Of a stretch of DNA of 64,000 nucleotides, positions 10,015-19,641 are shown piece after piece; position 1 is the first letter of the stretch; the number at the start of each line of letters is the position of its first letter. The translations under genes were made by a program, and so were the position numbers. Source of the stretch: Candidatus Stoquefichus sp. SB1 (GTDB taxonomy: Bacteria > Bacillota_I > Bacilli_A > Erysipelotrichales > Coprobacillaceae); the NCBI RefSeq assembly GCF_001244545.1, contig NZ_LN852696.1, positions 682,001 through 746,000 of the forward strand. The letters run 5' to 3'. The notes below the pieces were generated by a model. That model saw only the letters and a list, made by a program, of their open reading frames with translations. It made no database searches and was not told the DNA's origin.

Positions 10015-11355
10015 ATGAATTATGATGAAATTGCAAGAAGTATTTTAGAAAATGTAGGTGGAAATGAGAATATTATAAGTATTATGAGTTGTTTTACACG
10101 TGTTCGTATAGAAGTAAAAGAAAAAGATAAAGTGAATGAGGATATGATTAAGAAGCTAGATGGTGTTAAAGGGGCAACCTTCTTTAACAATACTTATCAA
10201 ATTATTTTTGGTGGAAAATGTAATGATGTTTATGATGCTTTGGCAAAGATTGTTACAATTAAGGAAGAACAAATTCCAGTAAAACAAAATGAAAAATTTG
10301 GTTGGAGAACAGTATTTGATTATATTACTGGTTCAATTCAGCCTATTATTCCTGTGTTAATTGGATGTGGACTCATCCAAGGAATCCTTGCATTGATGTC
10401 GTATATTGAAATAGATGCAACAACATATGGATATCAACTTATTAATGCGGCTGGAACTGCGGGATATTACTTTTTACCTATATTGTTAGGATTTAGTGCT
10501 GCTAAGAAATTGGGAGTAAATCCATATATTGGAGCAACTTTGGGAGGAATATTAGTTTATCCTACTGTTATTGAATTAGCAGGACAAGGAGCAACTGCAT
10601 CCTTTTATGGATTACCAGTAAAACTTGTGACTTATTCTTCTACAATGACACCAATCCTTTTAACGATGCCAATCGTTTATTGGGTAGAAAAATTTGCTAA
10701 AAAGATTTCTCCAACACTGTTAAAGTCTGTATTGATTCCAGCAATTACAATTATTGTGAGTTTACCAATAATGGTTGTTGTAACGGCTCCAATTGCTCAA
10801 GTGATTTCAGAAGTTTTAGGTCAAGGGATTCAATATATCTATAGTCATTTTGCGATTCTAGGAGGTCTTATTATTGGTGCAACATGTCCATATTTTGTTT
10901 TAACAGGAATTCATCAAGCAACAGCTATTCCAATTGTTTTAAATGAATTAGCAACTGTTGGATATTCAGTTGTCTTCCCAATCTTAGGTTTTGGAAATGC
11001 TGCAGTTGCTGGTTCCGCCTTGGGGGTTGCTTTAAAAACAAAGAATAAAAGTTTAAGAAGTGAGGCATTCAGTTCTACAATTATTGGTGCGATTGGAATT
11101 ACAGAGCCAGCTTTATATGGTGTATTATTACCAACAAAAAAATCTTTAATTGCTCCTGGAATTATGTCAGGTATTTGTGGTGCCCTTTCTTTAACATTTG
11201 TTGTTAAAGCAATGGGACTGGGATTATGTGGTTTAGGTGGTATTCCATTATTTTTAGGTGAGACATTCTTTATTTGGTGTATCTTAATGGTTGTTGCTTA
11301 TTTAGGTGCAGCTGCTATCACTTATTTTATTGGTTTTGATGATATCCCAGAATAA
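10015..11355 (+). CDS. PTS beta-glucoside-type IIBC transporter
   Basis: A 446-residue membrane permease. Residues 1-80 are the IIB domain, with the phosphorylated cysteine C26 in SIMSCFTRVR. The remainder is a multi-helix IIC domain of the glucose superfamily with GAIGITEPALYG, a family signature near the sugar site. The IIA domain usual at the C-terminus is absent and encoded separately at 8574. The ATG at 10015 follows AAGGAGGAAAG and matches family N-termini; an upstream TTG at 9973 with its own AAGGAGGG would add 14 residues. Confidence 0.93.
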   Translation: MNYDEIARSILENVGGNENIISIMSCFTRVRIEVKEKDKVNEDMIKKLDGVKGATFFNNTYQIIFGGKCNDVYDALAKIVTIKEEQIPVKQNEKFGWRTVFDYITGSIQPIIPVLIGCGLIQGILALMSYIEIDATTYGYQLINAAGTAGYYFLPILLGFSAAKKLGVNPYIGATLGGILVYPTVIELAGQGATASFYGLPVKLVTYSSTMTPILLTMPIVYWVEKFAKKISPTLLKSVLIPAITIIVSLPIMVVVTAPIAQVISEVLGQGIQYIYSHFAILGGLIIGATCPYFVLTGIHQATAIPIVLNELATVGYSVVFPILGFGNAAVAGSALGVALKTKNKSLRSEAFSSTIIGAIGITEPALYGVLLPTKKSLIAPGIMSGICGALSLTFVVKAMGLGLCGLGGIPLFLGETFFIWCILMVVAYLGAAAITYFIGFDDIPE

Positions 11356-11367
11356 AAGGGGGAATAC

Positions 11368-13293
11368 ATGATGAGTTTTTCTAAACAATATCCACATCTT
11401 TTTGAACCATTGCAAGTCAATCAGATGATGATACCAAATCGTATTATATCAGCTCCATTAGGGAGTTTAACAGATAAATCATTAAGTGGAATTGGGATGA
11501 TTATTCGTGGAACGAGTGGTTCAGTACCTGGACCACGAACACGAATGGCACCAGGACCATATTGTTTTGCCAATATGAATGAGAGTCAGAAAGTTCGTGA
11601 ACAAGTTGTGACAATTCAACAAAGAGGAGCAAAGGCTGAATTTGAACTTTGTCATGTTGGACAATATGCTTATGTTGAGTCAGGTGATTATGCTATTGGA
11701 CCAGTTGGATTTATTCGTGAAGATGGGGTTGAAGTCAAAGCGATGGATGAAGAAATGATGAATGAAGTTGCTGATGCTTTTGCAAAAGGTGCAGTAGATG
11801 CCAAAGAGTATGGATTTGATATGGTCATGTTACATTTTGGACATGGTTGGTTGCCCACACAATTTCTTTCACCGCATTTTAATAAACGTACTGATGAATA
11901 TGGTGGGTGTTTTGAAAATCGAGTGAAATTCCCAATACAAATTATTGAAAGAGTAAGGCAGGCAGTTGGAGAAAATTATCCATTAGATATGCGTATTAGT
12001 GCTTTTGAATATATTGAAGATGGGACACCTCCAGAGGAAATCATTCGTTTTATTCAACTTGTAGAAGATAAAATTGATATGGTTCATATATCATGTGGAT
12101 TAGAAAGAGAACTGAAAGCCATGACCAAAATGTCTTCAACACCATATTTTGATCATAAAATAAATGTCAAATGGTCACAAAAGATTAAAGAAAAGGTTCA
12201 TATTCCAGTAGCTGTTGTAGGAGCTATTATGACACCTGAGGAAGCAGAAGGTATTCTAGCAAGTCAACAGGCAGATGCAGTCGTGATTGGACGACAAATT
12301 ATTGCTGATCCATTTTGGACAACAAAAGCAAAACAGGAAAAGAGTGAAGATATTGTTCCCTGCTTGCGATGTATGAATTGCTATAATCAATACGCTAGAA
12401 ATAAGGATATGCATTATGGTATGAAAAGTATTACCTGTTGTGCTGTGAATCCTAGATATTTACATGAAGATTATGTTCCTGTCCACTTGGATAAAAGTGA
12501 AACTGTAAAGAAAGTCTATATTATAGGAGGAGGACCAGCGGGTTGTAAAGCTGCTTTGACCGCTTATGAACGAGGACACAAGGTTATTTTGATGGAAAAA
12601 AACAATTATTTAGGGGGGCAATTGTATTGTTCTGAGTTTGATGAAAGTAAACAGGATTTAAAAAGATATAAAGATTATTTGATAACGCAAATCCAAAAGT
12701 CAGATATTGAAGTGAGATTACAATGTGATGCACTTGAGTGTAAAGAAGAAATAAAAACTGGTGATAGTTTAATAATTGCAGTTGGAGCGAAACCAGTACC
12801 ATTAAATATTGAAGGTATTCAGCAAGAACATGTTATGGATGCATTGTATGCATATGAACATCAAGATGAAATTGCTCATCATGTTTTAATTGTAGGTGGT
12901 GGTTCTATTGGTGCTGAATTAGCAAAATTATTATGTCATTTAGATAAGCAAGTGGCTATTGTGGAAAAGAGTAATCAATTATGTTCCAATGTTAATGAAC
13001 ATATTCAAACAGGGTTACTTGAAAAATTATCTGAATGTGAAAATTTAAAAGTTCTTATAAATTCTGAATGCCTTTCTATTCAAAATGAGACAGTTACTGT
13101 TAAAAATGGTAAAGTACAGCAGGAAATAAAAGCACAAAGTGTGATTATTGCAGTTGGTATGCAATCAAGGCTAGATATTGTTAATCAGTTTTATGGTCTT
13201 GTTTCAGATATTAATGTTATTGGTGATGCAAAACGTCCTGGAACAGTTGCACAAGCAACACATGATGGTTATTATGCGAGTGCATCTTTATAA
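11368..13293 (+). CDS. FAD/FMN/4Fe-4S NADH:flavin ene-reductase (FadH/BaiCD-like)
   Basis: A 641-residue old-yellow-enzyme-type flavoprotein. Residues 1-320 form the FMN TIM barrel with HFGHGWL and QFLSPHFNKRTDEYGG. Cysteines C332, C335, C338 and C357/C358 are placed for a 4Fe-4S cluster. FAD and NADH domains follow, with IIGGGPAG near 378 and IVGGGSIGAE near 495. Relatives reduce C=C bonds in dienoyl-CoA, bile acids or plant enones. Lying 12 bases after a beta-glucoside PTS gene, it may reduce the aglycone released from the imported glycoside; this is inferred. Confidence 0.9.
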   Translation: MMSFSKQYPHLFEPLQVNQMMIPNRIISAPLGSLTDKSLSGIGMIIRGTSGSVPGPRTRMAPGPYCFANMNESQKVREQVVTIQQRGAKAEFELCHVGQYAYVESGDYAIGPVGFIREDGVEVKAMDEEMMNEVADAFAKGAVDAKEYGFDMVMLHFGHGWLPTQFLSPHFNKRTDEYGGCFENRVKFPIQIIERVRQAVGENYPLDMRISAFEYIEDGTPPEEIIRFIQLVEDKIDMVHISCGLERELKAMTKMSSTPYFDHKINVKWSQKIKEKVHIPVAVVGAIMTPEEAEGILASQQADAVVIGRQIIADPFWTTKAKQEKSEDIVPCLRCMNCYNQYARNKDMHYGMKSITCCAVNPRYLHEDYVPVHLDKSETVKKVYIIGGGPAGCKAALTAYERGHKVILMEKNNYLGGQLYCSEFDESKQDLKRYKDYLITQIQKSDIEVRLQCDALECKEEIKTGDSLIIAVGAKPVPLNIEGIQQEHVMDALYAYEHQDEIAHHVLIVGGGSIGAELAKLLCHLDKQVAIVEKSNQLCSNVNEHIQTGLLEKLSECENLKVLINSECLSIQNETVTVKNGKVQQEIKAQSVIIAVGMQSRLDIVNQFYGLVSDINVIGDAKRPGTVAQATHDGYYASASL

Positions 13294-13326
13294 ACCTTTT
13301 ACCAAATAAATATGATTTATTTTGAT

Positions 13327-13354
13327 TTGTAATTATATATTTTATTATTATAAT
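13327..13354 (+). promoter_or_regulatory. Putative promoter of the RpiR-linked GH1 operon
   Basis: TTGTAA at 13327-13332 and TATAAT at 13349-13354 have 16 bases between them. The first operator palindrome starts 4 bases after the -10 box and would overlap the transcription start. Confidence 0.6.
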
Positions 13355-13357
13355 CAA

Positions 13358-13382
13358 GTTAATGAAATCGAATTTCATTAAC
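13358..13382. promoter_or_regulatory. Operator palindrome 1 (GAAAT-N3-ATTTC)
   Basis: A perfect 25-base palindrome: arms GTTAATGAAAT and ATTTCATTAAC around CGA. The core GAAAT-CGA-ATTTC recurs 32 bases downstream and, with a different centre, before the RpiR-family gene at 20421. Confidence 0.75.
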
Positions 13383-13394
13383 TTTTTGTTTTAA

Positions 13395-13409
13395 TGAAAT
13401 CGAATTTCA
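13395..13409. promoter_or_regulatory. Operator palindrome 2 (GAAAT-N3-ATTTC)
   Basis: TGAAATCGAATTTCA repeats the core of operator 1, including the left flank TTAA, with centres 32 bases apart (about three helical turns), which would suit cooperative binding by an RpiR-type dimer. Confidence 0.72.
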
Positions 13410-13425
13410 AAACGCAATAATCATG

Positions 13426-13439
13426 TGTAATCGTTTTCT
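13426..13439. promoter_or_regulatory. Putative cre site (CcpA)
   Basis: TGTAATCGTTTTCT matches the catabolite-responsive element consensus TGWAANCGNTNWCA at all but the last base. It lies between the operators and the RBS of the GH1 operon. Confidence 0.55.
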
Positions 13440-13480
13440 CAAATCGTATAAAATGAGAGTATCAAAAGGAGGAAATGAAT

Positions 13481-14506
13481 ATGTTAGTTGTTGCGTATAT
13501 TGGATTTGGGAATAGTGTGTGTCGTTACCATTTGCCATATGTTGAAAGAAGAAAAGACACAATCAAGGTCAAATATATTTATCGAAGAAAGGAGGATAGA
13601 GTAGGGGATGAAGAAAGAGAAACATGGTATCCAAATATAACATTTACATCAGATATTGATAAAGTAATGAATGATTCAGAAGTGAATTTAATTGTTGTGA
13701 ATACACCTGATGCTTTCCATGTAAGTTATACAATGCAGGCATTAGAACATGGCAAAAATGTTTTATGTGAGAAACCATTTGCGATGACAGCCAAAGAAGC
13801 AAAAGAAGTCTTTGCATATGCAAAATCAAAAGGCTTGGTTGCCATGTCTAATCAAAATAGACGTTATGATGCAGATATGAGAACGGTCAGAAAAGTGATT
13901 GAATCTGGTGTGTTAGGAGATATTGTGGAAGTAGAATCACATTATGATTATTATCGCCCTAGCATTGTGGAACATCAAGGATTTGGAATTCTATATGGTT
14001 TAGCAGTTCATCCAATTGATCAGATCATCGGACAATTTGGTCAACCTAAAAAAGTTGTTTATGATTGTCGTAGTATTGATAATCCTGGTCTTTCTGATGA
14101 TTACTATGATATTGATTTCTTTTATGAAAATGGCATGAAAGCAATTGTCAAAACAAGTTATTATGTGAAATTAGATTATCCTAGATTTATTGTTCATGGT
14201 AAAAAAGGAAGTTTCTTAATGCCTGCTTTAGGACATCAAAGTGCATTGAAACCAAAACCTGGACCAATTGAAATTAGTTTTGATCCATTACCAGAAGAAA
14301 AATGGGGAACATTATCTTATATTGATGATGAAGGAAATGATGTAACTAAAAAAGTGCCTACTGAAATTGGAGATTATGGCATTATTTATGATAATTTATA
14401 TGATGTTATTTTTAATAATGGAGAAAAGATTGTTAAAGATGAAGAAGTGGTAGAAGTCTTAAAAATTATTGAAGAAGCAACCAAGATAGCAAAGGAGGCT
14501 AAATAA
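13481..14506 (+). CDS. Gfo/Idh/MocA oxidoreductase, E. coli YhhX-like
   Basis: A 341-residue oxidoreductase. The start VAYIGFGNSVCRYHLPYV closely resembles YhhX (AFIGFGKSTTRYHLPYV), as do QNRRYDAD, VESHYDYYRP, YPRFIVHGKKGSF and the EIGDYG block. The catalytic lysine is in CEKPFAM. The Rossmann glycines are intact. The ATG at 13481 is 8 bases after AAAGGAGG; the ATG at 13475 is too close. YhhX-group substrates are not established to my knowledge. It opens an operon with another Gfo/Idh gene and a GH1 gene. Confidence 0.9.
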   Translation: MLVVAYIGFGNSVCRYHLPYVERRKDTIKVKYIYRRKEDRVGDEERETWYPNITFTSDIDKVMNDSEVNLIVVNTPDAFHVSYTMQALEHGKNVLCEKPFAMTAKEAKEVFAYAKSKGLVAMSNQNRRYDADMRTVRKVIESGVLGDIVEVESHYDYYRPSIVEHQGFGILYGLAVHPIDQIIGQFGQPKKVVYDCRSIDNPGLSDDYYDIDFFYENGMKAIVKTSYYVKLDYPRFIVHGKKGSFLMPALGHQSALKPKPGPIEISFDPLPEEKWGTLSYIDDEGNDVTKKVPTEIGDYGIIYDNLYDVIFNNGEKIVKDEEVVEVLKIIEEATKIAKEAK

Positions 14507-14507
14507 T

Positions 14508-15509
14508 ATGAAATTAGGAATTACAGGATGTGGGATGATTGTTCATGATTTGTTTCGTTTTATACATGATGTCGAAGGTGTTGAATTAACAGCGATGGCT
14601 TCTATTCCTGCTGAATATGAAAAAGTACAAGCATTAGCAAAAGAAAATCATGTTCAAAAAACTTATGAATGTTATGAAGATATGTTAAAAGATGATGAAA
14701 TAGAAGTGATTTATTTAGGTGTTCCTAATCATTTACATTATGTAATGTGTAAACAGGCATTAGAAGCACATAAACATGTGATTTGTGAAAAACCATTCAC
14801 ATCACATATTCAAGAATTAGAAGAATTAAATCAATTAGCTAAAGACAATCACTTACTTTTATTAGAAGCCATTTCAACACAATATTTACCTAATGTTTTA
14901 AAGATGAAAGAACTTTTAAATGAAGTCGGTAATGTTAAAATTGTAAGTGCTAATTATTCTCAATATTCATCACGTTATAATGCATTTAAAGAAGGAAATA
15001 TTTTACCAGCTTTTGATTATACAAAATCTGGTGGTGCTTTAATGGATTTAAATATCTATAATATTCATTTATTAGTTGCTTTATTTGGAGAACCACAAAA
15101 TGTTCAATATCAAGCTAATATTGAAAAAGGTATTGATACTTCTGGAATCATCACCTTAGATTATGGTCACTTTAAAGCAGTCTTAATTGGTGCAAAAGAT
15201 TGTAAAGCACCTATTATGACAAGTATTCAAGGTGATCAAGGATGTATACTTGTGACGACACCGGCTAATGGTATTACTGATTTTAAAGTGATTAAAAATG
15301 ATAATACTGAGACCCTTTATAATGAACAAAATGGGCAACATCGTATGTATTTTGAATTTGTTGAATTTGTTAAGATTATTGAAAATAAAGATTATCAAAA
15401 AGCTGATGAAATGATGAAGAAGAGTTTAGCAGCTATGAAAATTGCGACTAATGCAAGAAAGTCAGCAGGAGTTGTCTTTTTAGCAGATCAAAATATAAAT
15501 AATGATTAA
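14508..15509 (+). CDS. Gfo/Idh/MocA oxidoreductase
   Basis: A 333-residue member of the same superfamily but not a close copy of its neighbour. It starts KLGITGCGMIVHD (Rossmann GxGxxx), has the catalytic lysine in CEKPFTS and the substrate segment GGALMDLNIYNIH. It resembles the gene at 5223 (GGALYDVAIYN) more than the YhhX-like gene. One base separates it from the upstream stop, with AAAGGAGG in the end of that gene. Two distinct sugar dehydrogenases beside a glycosidase suggest oxidation and re-reduction of the sugar. Confidence 0.88.
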   Translation: MKLGITGCGMIVHDLFRFIHDVEGVELTAMASIPAEYEKVQALAKENHVQKTYECYEDMLKDDEIEVIYLGVPNHLHYVMCKQALEAHKHVICEKPFTSHIQELEELNQLAKDNHLLLLEAISTQYLPNVLKMKELLNEVGNVKIVSANYSQYSSRYNAFKEGNILPAFDYTKSGGALMDLNIYNIHLLVALFGEPQNVQYQANIEKGIDTSGIITLDYGHFKAVLIGAKDCKAPIMTSIQGDQGCILVTTPANGITDFKVIKNDNTETLYNEQNGQHRMYFEFVEFVKIIENKDYQKADEMMKKSLAAMKIATNARKSAGVVFLADQNINND

Positions 15510-15627
15510 AAGTATGTTTTAAAATACGATTAAGGAAATAAATGGAGTTACATGAAGACATTCATGACAAGGAATAGATTTAAAAAGAAAACAATATTAA
15601 CAAATATGTAAAAAGGGAGTGGATGAA

Positions 15628-17100
15628 ATGAGTTTTCCTAATAATTTTTTATGGGGTGGAGATATAAGTGCTACACAGATTGAAGGAGGCTGGAATGAAG
15701 GTGGAAAATCACCAGTTGAACCGGATTATTATTTAGGTGGAAATAAGAATAAGTTAAGATATGCTTATTATCAAACAGAAGATGGTCAAATTGGTCAAGT
15801 GATGCAGTATAGTGGACAATTGCCTAAAGGTGCTAAGTATATATTAAAAGAGGGTGAAAATTATCCTAATCATTATGCATCAGATTTTTATCATCATTAT
15901 AAAGAAGATATTGCAATGCTTGCTGAAATGGGATTTAAAGCACTCAATTTAACGATTTCATGGGCAAGAATCTTGCCTCATGGTATAGATGGTGGTGTCA
16001 ATCAAGAAGGCATTGAATATTATCGAGATGTATTTAAAGAGTTAAAAAAATATCAAATTGAACCTATTGTCACAATGTATAAATATGATATGCCAGCATT
16101 TTATGTTACTGATTTAGGCGGTTGGTCAAATCGTTTATTAATTGATGAATTTGTTGAATTTAATCGTATTTGTCTTCAAGAATATCAGGGATTGGTTAAA
16201 TATTGGATTACATTTAATGAATTAAATGTCTTAAAGATGTTTATGGATGGGAATCCTAAAATGACTCAAGATGATAAACAACGTATTTTTGAAGAATCAC
16301 ACAATCAAATGGTTGCTGCTGCAAAGGTTGTGAAAATGGCTCATGAAATTAATCAAACTTATAAAGTTGGTTGTATGATTGCTGGTCAATGTGTTTATCC
16401 TTTTACATGTGATCCTCAAGATGTCCATCTAGCACAAAAGAAAATGCAAGATAATTTTTATTTCTTTGGAGATACTATGGCAAGAGGAAAGTATCCATCA
16501 TTTAGTCAAAGAGTTTTTGATGAATATGGTGTTCAACTTCATGTATCTCAAGAAGATAAAAAGATATTAAATGAAGGAAAAGCAGATTTCTTTGCTTTCT
16601 CGTATTATATGTCAAGTTGTGCAACAACACATCAGGATAAAACAGAACTAACTAATGGAAATTTATCATTAGGAGCAAAAAATCCATATTTAGATGCTAC
16701 AGAATGGGGATGGCAAATTGATCCAACTGGATTAAAGTTCTATTTGCATGAATTGTATGATCGTTATCAGATCCCATTATTGATTGTTGAAAACGGTATG
16801 GGAGCGATTGATCAATTAGAAGAAGATGGAACAATTCATGATCCATATAGAATAGAATATCATCAAAAACATATACAAAAGATGAAAGAAGCAATTGAAG
16901 AAGGTGTTGATTTAATAGGATATACAATGTGGAGTTGTATTGATTTGGTTTCTTTTTCAACAGGTGAACTGCGTAAACGATATGGATTTATTTATGTAGA
17001 TGTTAATGATGAAGGACAAGGAAGTATGAAGAGATATCGTAAAGATTCTTTCTATTGGTATCAAAAAGTTATTGCTTCTAATGGTGAGAATTTGGATTAA
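15628..17100 (+). CDS. 6-phospho-beta-glycosidase, GH1, with His-to-Lys change
   Basis: A 490-residue GH1 enzyme. Acid/base E198 is in ITFNELN and nucleophile E388 in LIVENGMG; the C-terminal phosphate-binding KRYGFIYVD and SFYWYQKVIAS blocks are present. The segment TMYKYDMP has Lys where GH1 enzymes carry the sugar-binding His (usual form H-W/F-D-L/M-P), an unusual change near O3 of the -1 sugar. The ATG at 15628 is 8 bases after GGGAG; the GTG at 15619 is less likely. It ends the operon before a strong terminator. Confidence 0.9.
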   Translation: MSFPNNFLWGGDISATQIEGGWNEGGKSPVEPDYYLGGNKNKLRYAYYQTEDGQIGQVMQYSGQLPKGAKYILKEGENYPNHYASDFYHHYKEDIAMLAEMGFKALNLTISWARILPHGIDGGVNQEGIEYYRDVFKELKKYQIEPIVTMYKYDMPAFYVTDLGGWSNRLLIDEFVEFNRICLQEYQGLVKYWITFNELNVLKMFMDGNPKMTQDDKQRIFEESHNQMVAAAKVVKMAHEINQTYKVGCMIAGQCVYPFTCDPQDVHLAQKKMQDNFYFFGDTMARGKYPSFSQRVFDEYGVQLHVSQEDKKILNEGKADFFAFSYYMSSCATTHQDKTELTNGNLSLGAKNPYLDATEWGWQIDPTGLKFYLHELYDRYQIPLLIVENGMGAIDQLEEDGTIHDPYRIEYHQKHIQKMKEAIEEGVDLIGYTMWSCIDLVSFSTGELRKRYGFIYVDVNDEGQGSMKRYRKDSFYWYQKVIASNGENLD

Positions 17101-17150
17101 GATAAATAATTATAGAGAATATATTGTTATGTATATAAAAGATAAAAATA

Positions 17151-17197
17151 AACAAAGAAGCTGTACACTTGCAAAGTGACAGTTTCTTTGTTTTATA
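17151..17197 (+). terminator. Terminator after the RpiR-linked GH1 operon
   Basis: A long stem: AACAAAGAA pairs with TTCTTTGTT, CTGT with ACAG and CACTT with AAGTG, followed by TTTATAATT. It lies 50 bases after the stop. Confidence 0.85.
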
Positions 17198-17260
17198 ATT
17201 AATATTGATAATTTGACATTGGTATAATCATAAGAGAGAAAATATTTTGTTAAGCATTTT

Positions 17261-18367
<1,107 letters not shown>

Positions 18368-18396
18368 TGTTTTCACCTCCTTTCATTGTTCTAAAA

Positions 18397-18405
18397 TAAT
18401 ATATG
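18397..18405 (-). promoter_or_regulatory. SigE/SigK-like -10 element before the long collagen gene
   Basis: On the minus strand CATATATTA fits the sporulation sigma CATAnnnTA -10 pattern, about 30 bases before the ATG. I see no matching -35 at normal spacing. Confidence 0.45.
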
Positions 18406-18473
18406 CACAAATAAAAAGGTGCTCTATGGATTTATCACTCCTCATGTGCATCATTTTTAATAAAAGAAATGAT

Positions 18474-18519
18474 ATATAAAAAAACCTATATTTTGATAAT
18501 GAGTATCAAAAATAGGTTT
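18474..18519 (-). terminator. Terminator of the RpiR-glycosyltransferase operon
   Basis: AAACCTAT and TTTTGATA pair with TATCAAAA and ATAGGTTT around ATGAG. On the minus strand it begins just after the glycosyltransferase stop and is followed by a T run. Confidence 0.85.
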
Positions 18520-18527
18520 AAAATATC

Positions 18528-19595
18528 CTAAAGGATTTTATTGAAATATTGCTTGTTATAGAGGTAAGCTTTATCATTAGGTTTACATTGACCAGCCATT
18601 TCATTATAAAAACGGGCTGTTTCATGATCGCCAATTGCATCATAGCATAAGCATAACTGTATATAAGGAATATAATCATAACATTCAGGCAATATAAATG
18701 CTCCAGATTGATCATTTCTTTGGCATGATAGAGCAGTTATATACCAAAATATAGCTTGTTCATAACATTTGAGTTCGAAAAAATATTTGCCAAGGTCACA
18801 ACATATTTCAGCACGGGGAAGATCGTAGCATAGACTCGTTAATAGCCAACGAATGGCTTCCTGCATTTCTCTTTTATGATAATAACAGTATCCTAAAAAC
18901 TGACAGGCAGAAATAGCATTTTCTTTCCAGCCTTTTTGTGAATTTAAAAATCTTTTGAATTCAGCAATAGCCTCATCAAAGTATTCATGGTTATACAATT
19001 CTCTTGCATAATAGAACATTTCACGGGGAGAAAATAAAACACCTTCAGCTTGCTTCTTTTGGAATATTTTTAAGTTACGATGAGGATTAGATTTCATTTT
19101 AAGATGTGTAATAGCAATTTCGCTATATACAATTTTTCCGCTGGGACTGATAACCTCATGAACAAATCCAACCCATTGAAAACAATCTATTCTTCTTAAC
19201 AGTCTTTCACGATAATAAGTAAAAGTAGGTTGACCATTTTCATTAAAATTTGTATTATATCTCATCATAACAACAGACGTATCAGGAGACAATGTTGCTT
19301 TCAATTTTCTCAATTCATTTTGATCATCCTCTAATAGGACATCATCAGCATCTAACCACATACAGTAATCTTGAGTTGCTTTAGAAAAAGAATAATTTCT
19401 TGCTTTAGAAAAATCATCACACCATTCAAAATCATAAATCTTTTGTGTATACTTTTTAGCAATTGATTTCGTATTATCAGTTGAACCTGTATCAACAATA
19501 ATGATTTCATCAGCAATATCTTGAATAGAAGAAAGTGCTCTTTCTAATACATCTTCTTCATTTTTGACAATCATACAAACACTTATTGTTATCAT
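18528..19595 (-). CDS. GT2 glycosyltransferase with C-terminal TPR-like repeats
   Basis: A 355-residue protein. Residues 1-230 are a GT-A glycosyltransferase 2 domain: ISVCMIVKNEEDVLERAL, the nucleotide-binding VDTGSTDNT, and MWLDADD with the metal-binding DxD. The second half shows TPR-like helices (AREL-YNHEYFDEAIAEFKRF, QFLGYCYYHKREMQEAIRWL, LGKYFFELKCYEQAIFWY). C. difficile has a glycosyltransferase gene (sgtA) next to a bclA gene, so it may glycosylate the flanking collagen proteins. The ATG at 19595 gives the normal GT2 start; a TTG at 19625 would add ten residues. The start codon lies inside a 16-base inverted repeat. Confidence 0.88.
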   Translation of the reverse strand: MITISVCMIVKNEEDVLERALSSIQDIADEIIIVDTGSTDNTKSIAKKYTQKIYDFEWCDDFSKARNYSFSKATQDYCMWLDADDVLLEDDQNELRKLKATLSPDTSVVMMRYNTNFNENGQPTFTYYRERLLRRIDCFQWVGFVHEVISPSGKIVYSEIAITHLKMKSNPHRNLKIFQKKQAEGVLFSPREMFYYARELYNHEYFDEAIAEFKRFLNSQKGWKENAISACQFLGYCYYHKREMQEAIRWLLTSLCYDLPRAEICCDLGKYFFELKCYEQAIFWYITALSCQRNDQSGAFILPECYDYIPYIQLCLCYDAIGDHETARFYNEMAGQCKPNDKAYLYNKQYFNKIL

Positions 19596-19626
19596 ATATT
19601 TCACCAATATAATATATGATAACAAT
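19585..19626 (-). repeat. Perfect 16-base inverted repeat over the glycosyltransferase start
   Basis: Arms ATTGTTATCATATATT (19585-19600) and AATATATGATAACAAT (19611-19626) flank a 10-base loop. In the minus-strand mRNA the loop carries the GGTGA ribosome binding site and one arm contains the start codon. It could be an operator or a translation-controlling hairpin. Confidence 0.65.
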
Positions 19627-19641
19627 TCATTTGTGTTCTTA

